This document shows, in pieces, positions 11,520-21,271 of a DNA stretch of 64,000 bases. Within the stretch, counting starts at the first letter, position 1, and the number at the start of each line of letters is the position of its first letter. The DNA comes from Gracilariopsis chorda (lineage: Eukaryota; Rhodophyta; Florideophyceae; Gracilariales; Gracilariaceae): the NCBI GenBank assembly GCA_003194525.1, contig NBIV01000312.1, positions 32,994 to 96,993 of the forward strand, given 5' to 3'. The notes under the pieces are model-generated. The model had not been told where the DNA came from. It ran no database searches and was given only the letters and a program-made list of their open reading frames with translations. The position numbers were made by a program, and so were the translations under genes.

Positions 11520-12360
11520 GGCTTAGCCAAGTGCTATTTCGACTCGGATGCCATATACATTACTGAGATTCTCATTTCTGGAGGTTCCCGGACCAGAGAT
11601 CTCCAGATGTTGGAAGCTAAGAAGGCCGAACTACAATGTTTAAACGAGGTGCCTTTAAGGTTATCCTTAAACCAGACACACTACCAAACGTAAATTTGCT
11701 CCCTAGTAGATTATGGTTAACAGTCAAATCGAATGACGACGGAAAAGAACATTTTAAAGCCTGATACGTGATGGAAGAACACCGCGATGGGATGAAGCAT
11801 CCCATGGCTCATGATAGCCAGACTTTACAACCGCAATTGGTCAGGATTATTCTTGCAATATCTGCTCTATTTGGTTTTGACGTGTGGGTGAACGACAAAA
11901 CGCAAGCCTAGTTGCAGTCGATGGAACCACTCCGCCGTGCTCTATACATTGCTGAACCCGTTTCGGAATTTGAACTCCAGCCCCATCAGTGCTTGCAGCT
12001 CTTGAAACCAGTATACGGACTCTGTGATTCAGGAGACCTTTAGTTTGCTACAATGGATAAGCACACCCACTCTGAGCTATGGAAAAGAAAGCTTTACGCT
12101 CTTACCCAGCGCTTTACTACCTAATTCGCGATTGTTCCCTTAAGGGACTCGCTTGTTCTTATTTTGATGACCTGCTGCAAACAGGAACGAAAGAGTTTCG
12201 TGAATAGTGCCACCAAACCCAGGACATGTTCGATACTAAACACTACTTGGACTTACCCAGCACTTTCATTGTTTTTAGGATTCACTGTAGCCGCTTGGAA
12301 AATATGCAGATCAAGCAGCAACATACGTCGCAAAGATCACATCGGTTCCTGCTGATAGTA
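11520..12360 (+). pseudogene. Copia reverse transcriptase region
   Basis: Blocks across several frames include RGAFKVILKPDTLPNVNLL, EEHRDGMKHPMAHDSQTL, LKPVYGLCDSGDL and, near 12155-12190, a YFDDLLQTGTKEF-like stretch at the catalytic YxDD position. Several stops (for example near 11763 and 11910) interrupt it. Confidence 0.7.
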
Positions 12361-12490
12361 CATATGCAAGCTTTACGTCCCTTCGCATGAAGCTCGCATA
12401 GAATGCTCACTGGAGGAATGATATCTTTTATCAGTTATCTCAATTCAATCAGGTGACAAAGGAACGCTTCGAAAAGACCGCATTCAGATA

Positions 12491-13015
12491 ATGAAACAAG
12501 TCAACAAGACTATCGAATACGTCAAGTCCCATGATATTTTTATCCCTTTTTGGTCTTTGGAGATAGAGTCTATCTGTATTCTTGATGTTTCAGACGCTTC
12601 GTTTACCAACCATTCGGACTTGACTTTCCAGCTTGGATATATTGTGCTCATCTCTGACCGTTTCGGAACAGCTATCCCGCTTTGCTTCAAGTCGTATAAG
12701 GTTCTTCGCGTCACCCACTCGTTCTTGGCCAATGAACTGATCGCCTTCGCAGATATGTTCGATGTCGCATGCACGCTTTCGGCCAGACTCGGAATTTTGC
12801 GCCACAGAAATCCTTTAACAGATGTATGCTTACAGAATCGAAGTCCCTGTTTGACATTATCCATAAAGCATCCCTGAATTCGGAGAAAAGGTTGATTATT
12901 GACATCGCCATTGCTCACGAGGAATACCGCTCGAGACCTTCCGACATCGATTTTGTCAGAAGTGGTCAGAACTTGGTTGATCATTTGACCAAGATGACTC
13001 TGCCCCTGCCTTGAT
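12491..13015 (+). pseudogene. Copia RNase H region
   Basis: 12491-12877 holds ILDVSDASFTNHSDLTFQLG (first catalytic Asp) and THSFLANELIAFADMFD (Glu). After a frame change, 12769-13014 holds TESKSLFDIIHKAS (Asp position) and ends QNLVDHLTKM, the usual end of copia pol. Confidence 0.75.
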
Positions 13016-14183
13016 TCGACATGTTCTCGTTATACCACAGTTGTATATCACTCCCCGCGCCACAATATATTTTGTGCTCGAACAATTTCCTTTTGGCAAA
13101 ACCGCTTTCGGTCTACTTTTGTGGTTCTACCACAATTGGTTTGGTTTGCATTGAATACCTTGGTACACCTGTCGTTCTACCATACTACATATTCTCTCTT
13201 CGCTGATTTTCTTCTTGAAGATGTTCTAACGCATGGGATATCCTCCGCAAGCAGCAGGAGTGTGCATTTGTGGGTGTAAACCATACTTTACTGTTCAGCG
13301 TTTTAGTACCCCACTACCGCTCGGAAATTTCTACTTATGTATTGCGCTTAGCGACTTGTTAGCGCAAAAGAGCACGTCATTAGAGAGATCGTCAGTTTGG
13401 GCACTTCTGGGATCAATTCCCGAGTTGCGGTAGGAACATAGCAAACAAAAAACTGCGTATTCTTTAACCAACTTCTGCAATCGGATTGCTCACCTCAGAT
13501 ACTATCTAAAATACCAGAAGTCATGCAAAAGATTGTTCGGGCCGCGAACTATCTTTCAAGGCATTGGACAACCCAACGACCAGCGATACGCAATACAAAT
13601 CGGAATGGAAACAAAAATTTGAAATTTCTTCTTTTCGTTCCTAAAAAAGAAACTCCATGGTTCATATGGTACTAAAAAGCACCGTTTTGCATGATAGTAA
13701 AAATTTGAATAATGAAGGCCCTCTTGCGGCACGTTGCAGCCACCAACGTATCTGGCACGAGCTGAGATACAAAGCCCCTCACCGGCGAGACTGTCTTGGG
13801 TGGCGTAGGCCAGACGCCCATCGAATTCCATTTTACCATTCATCGCTCCCGGAGCACTGCTCCTAATATGGTAGCAATTGGCTGAAATTGCACTCGCCAC
13901 AGCTGCTACATGCAGCTACGCGCTTTACTTCTAACTCAAGTAAACTGTAGACGCGACGCTCGAAGTGCCTCCTCTTGTCATCTAGCGAGAGTGTGACTGG
14001 GCCTCTCTCTGGTTTTTTGTGATTGCTGCATTGCGACTGTCATCTAGCATCTTCTTGGGCAATAGGAAATGCCCTTTGAACTGTAATGATGAAATCAGTA
14101 TTAAATTTCATTTATTGTATGAAGTACCCGTTAAATGTGGTGCAATGCAACATGTGAAACTTGTGCAACTACAGTGACAATTC
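13016..14183. other. No recognised gene
   Basis: Follows the copia RNase H end and may contain the decayed copia 3' LTR, but no matching 5' copy was found to prove it. Short ORFs on both strands show no recognisable domain. Confidence 0.4.
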
Positions 14184-14186
14184 TTA

Positions 14187-14200
14187 GGCCCTTTCTACAT
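14187..14200 (+). repeat. Left TIR of PIF-A
   Basis: GGCCCTTTCTACAT, perfect complement of the right end. Preceded by target site TTA (14184-14186). Confidence 0.95.
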
Positions 14201-14444
14201 ATGAATTGAGACAACCCGGGCCGGGACACTATTTTCGAGCGAATTGTCCATTGGACATTTTTCATGTAAAGACCCAACTCCCGCCACAATGTAGAAACAC
14301 CCAGTAGACAACACATAACAACTGCCCGGAACCCTTTCGCGCCAAATGACAAGACGCAGCCGACTATAAAGCAACGTTCCCACCATTGCTCCCTTTTGTC
14401 CATTTCCTTTATGCGTCACAACGGCCATACAACCACTAGAAATC

Positions 14445-15143
14445 ATGGCTCAGAGCACATCCCAACACAATACCCAGCTGCCTCTGTCACCTGAAACCGC
14501 AAACAATGGTAGCAGTTCTTCCCAATCTTTGTTGGCCACACCACAACCAGCACCAACGTCCACACCCTCCGTTCCATCTTTGGACGAAAACATCGGACCA
14601 AAAAGGGCGTCCCCCAGCTCAACACGACCCACATCTGAGAGCCAGCACTACGACAATGACACAGTTCTCATATTGTTCCAAATGATGAAGCAAGCTGGTT
14701 ATGGTGACAGGAGAGCTCAGAAAAAGAGTATCAAAGACGTCTTCACAGAGGCTGTTAAGCGAGCGGAGAAAAAATACCAGACAAAGCGCATTGCCAAGGG
14801 TTGGCAGAAGAAATTTACGCGCATCAAGCAAGAATACGCAGTTTTCATTACCAAGCTAAAAGCATCCGGAAGAGATGGAGATGACGCAGACCTTTATGAT
14901 AAACCCGAATATTTCGAACAGATGCACGAATTGGAGAATGGAAAAGCTCGGTATGATCCACCTGCGCAGTATTATACTGACGACGGAACACATGGCACAA
15001 CATTACCAGAATCCAGCAGCCAAAAAAGGATCAAGCTCTCCAGAGAGGTGCTTCTGGCATACTTCGTTGCTAAGCAAGAAGCAACTAATGCATCACTTAT
15101 ATCGGAGCTGAAGAGATGCAACGATGAACGGGAAAAGTTTTGA
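14445..15143 (+). CDS. PIF-A ORF1, Myb/SANT-like DNA-binding protein
   Basis: 232 residues, intact. The first 65 residues are Ser/Pro/Thr/Gln-rich and probably disordered. Residues about 68-160 form a Myb/SANT-like (trihelix-type) domain: a helix around VLILFQMMKQAG, a basic middle, then GWQKKFTRIKQEYAVFITKL, the conserved tryptophan-containing third helix. A charged C-terminal helix (EVLLAYFVAKQEATNASL) may mediate oligomer or transposase contact. In PIF/Harbinger elements ORF1 helps the transposase enter the nucleus and bind the ends. The start is the first ATG in the frame, 258 bp inside the left TIR. Unlike the partner transposase it has no visible damage. Confidence 0.8.
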   Translation: MAQSTSQHNTQLPLSPETANNGSSSSQSLLATPQPAPTSTPSVPSLDENIGPKRASPSSTRPTSESQHYDNDTVLILFQMMKQAGYGDRRAQKKSIKDVFTEAVKRAEKKYQTKRIAKGWQKKFTRIKQEYAVFITKLKASGRDGDDADLYDKPEYFEQMHELENGKARYDPPAQYYTDDGTHGTTLPESSSQKRIKLSREVLLAYFVAKQEATNASLISELKRCNDEREKF

Positions 15144-15163
15144 AACCAGAAAAAATTGCATAG

Positions 15164-16312
15164 CTATTCCCTGTTGACATCCTTCGTTATATAATAAAGC
15201 AAAGCATCCCTCTGCTTCTTTCCGGCTCCTGTCTCAGCGGTAACCACAGCGTCTAGATCATCTGTTTCATCGGGAGGTAAGTATTCTTCAACGACATCCC
15301 CGTCATAGATGCACATATTGTGCAGCATCACACACGCCAAAATGAAGAGTACAATTTCGTTTTCGTGGTGGAGCTTGATTCCATCTTTCAGCACAGAAAA
15401 TTGGTGCTTGAGCATACCAAACGCACATTCTACCGGCTTTCTCGTTTTCCCTGCAATTTGATCCCAAGTCCGAAGGACAGGATTAGCGTTCTTTTCCGCT
15501 TCACTACAACTCTTCATCATATTTTGGCTGAGCTGAAACGCTCAATCTCCAATGAGATACGGACGTACGGGAACATTCGCAATAATGAGATCCGGGATAT
15601 CATCCCCTAGCCACACCCCGTTCTCAATGTTCTGCTTCAAACTTGATCGTTCATAGATTGTAGAGTCTCCTAGCACTCCAGGCTTTCCGATGTCGACGTA
15701 AATAAAACGTCTATCTGACGTTACCACTGCGAATAGTACGATGCTAGGGTATCCTTTGTAGCATAGATACTCATAATATTGGTCCTGCGGACAAGCGGGC
15801 CACTTTATATGAGTCCCGTCAATGGCTCCAACACAGTATGGAACACCATTGATTTGTTGAAAGCCTTTCATCGTAGTAGCAATACCCTGTTCGGATGTTG
15901 GAAAGCGAATAACATGTTGATACTTTTGTGCAATGGCAGTACTAACTGTCGAAACGGCCGCAGATACTGTGCTAAGTCCAATCCCGAGTTGGGCTGCTAC
16001 TCTCTCACAAGTCCCTCCAACAGCATAGAGAAGGAAAGCAGCAAGTTTGATTTCTGCTGGTAGTGCCTTTCGGAACTTTGAGTTGCTGAGCTGTATTTGG
16101 GAACGGAGGTCGCCTGCAATGCGTTGAAAAATAGCGTAGGCTATGCGAAAGTTGCTTCGCCAAGAGGCACTTCCCATAAAGTCATATGTAATGGCATAAT
16201 CAAAGAACCATGTGGGAGAGTTGCGCTTGCGCTCCCACAGACGTCCTGTAGCTCCAGTTCGTGGATCTGTCGTCAACATATGAGTGGCATAGGCAAGTGG
16301 CTTCGACGACAT
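15164..16312 (-). pseudogene. PIF-A transposase (HARBI1-like DDE) with one in-frame stop
   Basis: Reads on the minus strand from ATG at 16312. The N-terminal half carries a helix-turn-helix-like region (AAFLLYAVGGTCERVAAQLG, then STVSAAVS). The DDE nuclease follows: GVPYCVGAIDGTHI with the first Asp, GVLGDSTIYERS with the second, and ECAFGMLKHQFSVL with the Glu. A TGA at 15542-15544 splits the frame right after RPYLIGD; the same frame continues AFQLSQNMMKSC to the end at 15164. No frameshift is needed, so a single base change may be the only lesion. Length and domain order fit the family. It is inactive unless the stop is read through. Confidence 0.9.
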
Positions 16313-16567
16313 GGCGCTGCCAACTGCATGTTCGACTACATCGTCGTCGTCGGTTCATGCGTTGCAAACGGCGATTGCGACCAAGCGACGTCTTTTCGTG
16401 TCCATGGAGATGATCCTTTGGTTGGGTCAAGCGTGGGTCCGGAGTTGTGCTCGCTTTCGAGCGACCCCAAAATGGAGGGAAAATTGGACAGCTTGGAAAG
16501 TGCCCTGTGAAATGGGAAATCCCCAGAATACTGGGTATTTGAGACAATATGCGCCGTGAGACGTCTA

Positions 16568-16581
16568 ATGTAGAAAGGGCC
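16568..16581 (-). repeat. Right TIR of PIF-A
   Basis: ATGTAGAAAGGGCC. Followed by TTA (16582-16584), which is immediately followed by the left TIR of PIF-B. Confidence 0.95.
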
Positions 16582-16584
16582 TTA

Positions 16585-16617
16585 GAGCATCTCCACCCAT
16601 CTACCAAATTCGAAATC
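16585..16617 (+). repeat. Left TIR of PIF-B
   Basis: Starts GAGCATCTCCACCC immediately after the TTA shared with PIF-A. Confidence 0.9.
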
Positions 16618-16767
16618 AAGGAGTGCCAGCAGGCAACGCGTGATTGGCTGACTTTAATCCACAAATAGTTTGAGTCATGTTATGCGCACAGTGCTCACAC
16701 CGGGAAACTCCAACTCCAAATCAGCCTGCGGAACATCAATACCGTTTCTCTCAAACCTTCACATGAA

Positions 16768-18120
16768 ATGGCGGAAAAACACAACCTTCTCTTTGATGTC
16801 GATGACAGCGAGGAGTTTGCTGTTAGCTTTTGGTTGCAGATGGCATCAGTCGCCATTCTTTATTTCAATCGCCAACATGGGGGATCACTGCCTGGAAAAC
16901 CCCAAATGATCATCGTGACTACACTGCCGCCCACTATCACTATATGGTAAAATACTTTTGGTCTGAGACAGAAATGAGATCAGGAACTAATCAAAGGGGA
17001 CCGCAACAATCCTCATCGGTGTTTGAACGGCGATTCAGAATGCCAAAATGTGTGTTCAATACACTGACCACAAAGGTGTCTATGAACTCTTTCTACATTC
17101 GACAAGGATTGCGACCAGACGCAACTGGTCTAATAGGAATCACACCACTTCTAAAAGTCATTTGCGCATTTCGTCAATTAGCGTATGCACTCCCTGCGGA
17201 TCTTGCTGATGATCTCTTCGATGTATCAGAAACCACTGCTGCGAAATGCCTCGAAGAGTTTTGCATCACTGTGGCAAAAGCATTCTCGTCTTTTCACTTG
17301 CGTTCTGCCATGCGAAGCAGATCTGCAAAGGATCGAACGTAGCTTTGCTTCAGCAGGGTTTCCGGGATGCATTGGATGTCTGGAATGCGCTGGCTGGACA
17401 TGGAAAAACTGTTCAAAGGCTTTACAGGGTATAATGATTGGAAAGGAAGGACAACCATCTGTTAGAATGGAAGTTATATGTCCTCTCGATTTATGGATAT
17501 GGTCGTTCCAGTTTGCGCTACCAGGGGCTATGAATGATTTTAATATACTAGAAGTAAGCAACTACTTCACCAGAGTGCTATTTGGTGACTTCCCTCCTGT
17601 ATCCCGAACGTTCACAATCTTTAGGGAAGTTTTTAACTGGTTCTACTACCTTATGGATGGCATATATCCCAATTGGAAAGTCTTCGCCAAATCAATCAGT
17701 TCTGCATGTGACAGACGGTCTAAACTATACACAAGTAGGCAGGAGGGTATAAGTAAGTGTATTGAGAGGGGTTTTTCTGTCTTGTTCCGCCGTTTCAAGT
17801 TATTGTTTATTGCTAGTGGGTTTTGGTCCTTGGAAAAGATGAAGTGGCTTGCAACCGCTTGTGTGTGTATGCACAATATGATTGTAGGAATTCGCGGGGT
17901 TTCATACTAAATTGATGGAGCAGGAGGGCGAACGGCACTATTTAATGAAGACGAAGATACTACGGATATCGTTCTGGAGTCGGCCGCGCCGGGCGATGTA
18001 CTACTATCACCACATTCATCTACAGTTATCAGTGATAGCATTAAGCTTCGCGCATTGGACCAACGACTCTTTTCTGCTCTGATTTCGCACATTTGGAACG
18101 CACATGACTCGGAGTCCTGA
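16768..18120 (+). pseudogene. PIF-B transposase (Plant_tran/DDE_Tnp_4 type), disrupted
   Basis: 16830-17342 encodes the N-terminal half (FERRFRMPKCVFNTL, RPDATGLIGITPLLK, FDVSETTAAKCLEEFC). A one-base shift near 17305 moves to the frame that is open to 17910, with GFPGCIGCLECAGWTWKNC, ALPGAMNDFNIL, FYYLMDGIYPNW and CIERGFSVLFRRFKLL. A TAA at 17908-17910 interrupts this frame, which then continues to 18120 (LRALDQRLFSALISHIWNAH, the usual C-terminal helix). In the family the first motif reads SIDCMHW; here the Asp position is Glu (CLECAGW). So there is at least one frameshift, one stop and one altered catalytic residue. A short upstream frame from 16768 may be the true N-terminus. Confidence 0.85.
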
Positions 18121-18153
18121 CTTTATGTGAATGATTCATATTCTATGTGGTGA

Positions 18154-19326
18154 TTAACACATGGAACTTTCTCGAATACGTAGGACCATTGCTTTTCTCC
18201 CAAGCACCAGCCAAGAATCCAAAGACTTGCAGCGTGTAACTGCGTGACAGAGACACACTATGTACTGGTTTAATAAACTTGGGATGTTGCTCGTCTGAGA
18301 TATGCCCCTGGAGCCATTTTCAGTCCTCGTCTCAATACTTTTGAAACAGATTCCATTCCTTTCCTTACCTTGAGTGACATTTGTTGGGCTAACATCACTC
18401 TGTCCGAGATCAATTTGGGCACCACTGCACAATTCATTACGACCATGTTCAGTCCCTAGGACATTTATATTTCCGATCTTGTCAACTGATATAGTTTTCT
18501 TTGTAAGCAGTACTGGTTGATGCTCGGTTCTGTGACCTGCGTCATCTACAGGTTCCTCTTTGTCTGCAGTCAATGCATACGAATCCGTGTTCTGTGGTCC
18601 CGTACCTTCACGAAGCTCTTGTTCAAGTTCCAACAGCGCTTTTCTCTGCTTTAACATCAGGCATTTTTCTCGCAGTTGCGGATCCGTGCCGGACATTGAA
18701 AACAATTCTATCAGGGCCCGCTGTTTGTCTACACCAAGCATTTCTCCAGCACCTTTGGTCCATTTCATTGACGTCGCCGCCATTTTATCAATTCTTTCTG
18801 CTCCTTTGTTCAATGCAGCAACCTGGTTGGACACTTCTAGCGCTCGCTTTGTTCCTGTCGGACGTCTGTGGACCGTACTGCGGTCTTGCGACTCTGCATG
18901 CTGTTGGCCAGGTCCTGTGGACTGGTTACTAGTTGGACCAACCTCGTCGCTCTGATTCTGACAACGTACGCCCACTAACATTTGTTGAGATTGTAGGATC
19001 ATATTCCAAGTGTGGGTTTCTCGCAAAAACGTCAAAGCCGATCGAAACACAAATTTAGGCCCAGTGGTTAGAGTCTTATCTGACATAAACTTATACATGT
19101 CAGATATATTTCCTTCCCCATTGTAAATTGCCAAAGCAGCGCGTTCTATATCGTCCTCTGTCGCTGACCTAGTCGGTTTCTTACTCTTAATTTTTTGAAG
19201 AACTACCTCGAATTTAAGGCACTCGCAACGACCTTTACAATAAAGCTGAGCTACAGCAGCCCCCGTGCGCTTCGGGAGTAGAATGTCTCTTACAATAGAT
19301 TCAACTTTCTTTTCATAAAACTGCAA
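18154..19326 (-). CDS. PIF-B ORF1, NAM-associated-like protein
   Basis: 390 residues, open. The N-terminal part contains CKGRCECLKFEVVLQKI and GNISDMYKFMSDKTLTTGP. The centre has KRALEVSNQVAALNKGAERI followed by a leucine-rich helix (CLMLKQRKALLELEQELRE). This resembles the no-apical-meristem-associated C-terminal region found in ORF1 proteins of plant PIF/Harbinger elements, which contact the transposase. The last 130 residues are less typical. It converges on the transposase. Assignment rests on position inside the TIRs and on the helical block. Confidence 0.6.
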   Translation of the reverse strand: MQFYEKKVESIVRDILLPKRTGAAVAQLYCKGRCECLKFEVVLQKIKSKKPTRSATEDDIERAALAIYNGEGNISDMYKFMSDKTLTTGPKFVFRSALTFLRETHTWNMILQSQQMLVGVRCQNQSDEVGPTSNQSTGPGQQHAESQDRSTVHRRPTGTKRALEVSNQVAALNKGAERIDKMAATSMKWTKGAGEMLGVDKQRALIELFSMSGTDPQLREKCLMLKQRKALLELEQELREGTGPQNTDSYALTADKEEPVDDAGHRTEHQPVLLTKKTISVDKIGNINVLGTEHGRNELCSGAQIDLGQSDVSPTNVTQGKERNGICFKSIETRTENGSRGISQTSNIPSLLNQYIVCLCHAVTRCKSLDSWLVLGRKAMVLRIRESSMC

Positions 19327-19933
19327 TACCTAAGAAAAGAACACATCACGCTTCTTGTTGTTACCTTTCCATGGATTTTCTGAGGCCGTAACATGTGCAC
19401 GACACGCCGCTACCGTTTCAGAGCTTGTCCATCCTTTCCCAACCCCCATGTTTGTATGTAATGCTGTTGGAACTCTGTTTAGCAGGTCAAGAGATGTAGA
19501 AAAGTTGTGGCAGTTTCACTTTAACGTTTATGTACCTCAAAAATGGTTTGAGACCCACCGACGAGACAGTTAGTTGCAGGACGCTGTGCATGAGCACTGG
19601 CCTTGTGTCACTTGTTTTGTTTGCAGCAATCTGTTTGGCGCCAAAAAAGTATTGTTCAGTCGCTATTGTGTAAATCTAGAGCACAAGAATTTGAGAAGAG
19701 TTCACTTCTTTTGGCGGGAAACACTTTCCAGCGGCAAAAGTGTTGCGGTGATGGCAGCCAAAAGTCGTAGGAATTCTTGCAAGGCGCGCTTTGTCGGTTT
19801 GGTTTCCAAAAATAGTTCCAAGCTTGCCATTTGGAGCGCGCTCGAAGGGAATTGGACTTTTGTCTCGGAAAATGTTTTAATTACAACACCGGTGGCGACA
19901 GAACTGAAAGCTTCAAACTACAAAATCTTTGAT

Positions 19934-19966
19934 TTTTTGGAGTTTGGTAAACGGGTGGAGATGCTC
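19934..19966 (-). repeat. Right TIR of PIF-B
   Basis: Complement of the left end with a few mismatches; followed by TTA at 19967-19969. Confidence 0.9.
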
Positions 19967-19969
19967 TTA

Positions 19970-20337
19970 TGGCCGTTGTTAACAAGCGTGAATTCACGGT
20001 AGATATACCTTGAACGGCATGTGGCAGCATATTATTGGTCAAAAAAGCTCATGGCTTTTAATCAATTCTTTTCTTAAATGCCCTGAAGGAGCTCACACTG
20101 TAATAAAAATTCGCGGTTCTCAATGATTTGAAGACCCACAACACTTCCCATGGACCACATCCCCAGAGGAGCATATTATCGAGAGCAACGCTGTTTGCTG
20201 CGCCATAAGCGAAGCAAGCTTACTCCACCTATAACCAGGAGGCAAAGCTGCATTTTGCGTTCCCCTGCGCTCTTCTGCTTGCCTTGCCTTCGTTACTTGA
20301 ATATGGCTCAGCACAATCCCAGCCGTGTCCCAAAACC
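19970..20337. other. Unassigned flank between PIF-B and E2
   Basis: A minus-strand frame crosses 20120-20342 (TKARQAEERRGTQNAALPPG) but ends in the E2 LTR. Joining the sequence on both sides of E2 at the target site does not give an obviously longer meaningful protein. I see no recognisable gene. Confidence 0.35.
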
Positions 20338-20342
20338 GCTTC

Positions 20343-21167
20343 TGTAGTGCAACGCCCTCAGGGAGGGATTCTTGGTACTTGAACGCTTTCCCGATATTAT
20401 CGGTTGTGTAGTGTGTATATGAACTTCGCCCCACTATGGTGGATATGGACACGTGGGACACGGTTTTCGGTCAATTGGCGGTTGGCCACAGTAGTGGATG
20501 TTGCCACGAAATGTGGAGTATTTTAGTTAATATTATTTATTATTTTCACACCCATTTCTGGGAAGCTAGTACTTAGTGCGACGGCGCACTGCCGTCGCAC
20601 CAGTAAACCTTCCCCAACAAGGGACCCCAACCTGGGGAATTGGCTCTAGTTGTTGCCGCTTGCGCGCGTACTCTACTCCTCCTTGGAGGGAAACGCCGTA
20701 AACCACGGGACATCTAACCCCCTTGCACATCTAAAGAAGCCCATCCTTGGGAGTACAATTGTTCCAATCATATTGGTGTTTCGCCCTGTATAGGGATATT
20801 GTTACCGGCATCGCCGTTCGTCCCCGTCGCTCCCGCGACTCACTTCGCCCTCTTCTTCTCCACTTCGCCCTTCCTTTTTCCCCTTTTTAGGGTAGCACCT
20901 CCCGCTATCCGCGGCCCTCGTGTGCGCATCCGCTCACACACCCCCACTTACGTGGAAACATACCTCTACTGAGGATCACACCCCGCTCACGCGGATACGG
21001 ATTCTTCGCCTTCACCTCCCTGCGCGAGTCGCGACAGGTGTCCCTGGTCTTACAAACCGGCTTCGCCGTGACACCTGTGAGAGGGCTCTACCCAACTGGG
21101 TTCACCTTGTGAGAGGAAGATCCTGAACGTCTTTCGGTGTTTTTCCCCTTTGGGGCATTGCACCACA
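20343..21167 (+). repeat. 5' LTR of E2
   Basis: 825 bp, TG...CA ends. An AT-rich stretch near 20520-20550 (TTAATATTATTTATTATTTT) is a possible core promoter, followed by a perfect hairpin GTGCGACGGC/GCCGTCGCAC at about 20577-20599. Confidence 0.95.
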
Positions 21168-21170
21168 AAG

Positions 21171-21187
21171 TGGTCTCCCGACCTAGA
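21171..21187 (+). other. Primer-binding site of E2
   Basis: TGGTCTCCCGACCTAGA, three bases after the LTR. Its first bases would match a tRNA ending in CGGGAGACCA. A tRNA-Tyr-like acceptor is conceivable but not established. Confidence 0.7.
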
Positions 21188-21271
21188 ATCGGTTTTTGTT
21201 TCCCTCTTACGAGATTTGTTTTTATTTAACGGAAGTTCCGTGATCGTTTCCCGTCGTAACGGTATTTTCTC

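Larger units (their letters stand above)
9580..13015 (+). mobile_element. Degenerate Ty1/copia retrotransposon pol
   Basis: Fragments occur in copia order: protease, GAG-pre-integrase, integrase core, integrase C-terminal part, reverse transcriptase, RNase H. The order integrase before reverse transcriptase defines Ty1/copia. Many stops and frame changes show an old insertion. No LTRs were identified at either end. The wording of the blocks (for example HRQFFHPSSEKL) is of the type I associate with copia elements of fungi and protists. Confidence 0.8.
14187..16581. mobile_element. PIF/Harbinger transposon PIF-A, complete ends
   Basis: The 14-bp terminal inverted repeat GGCCCTTTCTACAT occurs at 14187-14200 and as its perfect complement at 16568-16581. 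It is flanked by TTA on both sides (14184-14186 and 16582-16584), the 3-bp target duplication typical of PIF/Harbinger. Inside are the two genes of this superfamily: a Myb/SANT-like DNA-binding ORF on the plus strand and a DDE transposase on the minus strand, converging with 20 bp between their ends. The transposase carries one in-frame stop. Confidence 0.95.
16585..19966. mobile_element. PIF/Harbinger transposon PIF-B, complete ends
   Basis: The left end GAGCATCTCCACCC plus a following ATCTACCAAA, and the right end (complement) GAGCATCTCCACCC plus GTTTACCAAA, form imperfect TIRs of about 30 bp. Flanking TTA occurs at 16582-16584 and 19967-19969. Inside, a Plant_tran-type transposase is on the plus strand and a NAM-associated-like ORF1 on the minus strand, again convergent. 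TIR sequence and protein families differ from PIF-A, so the two are distinct families. Confidence 0.93.

Noticed and set aside
20120..20461. 113-codon minus-strand ORF spanning the E2 5' LTR boundary
   Set aside because: It begins inside the LTR, so it post-dates the insertion; joining the pre-insertion flanks gives no longer recognisable protein.
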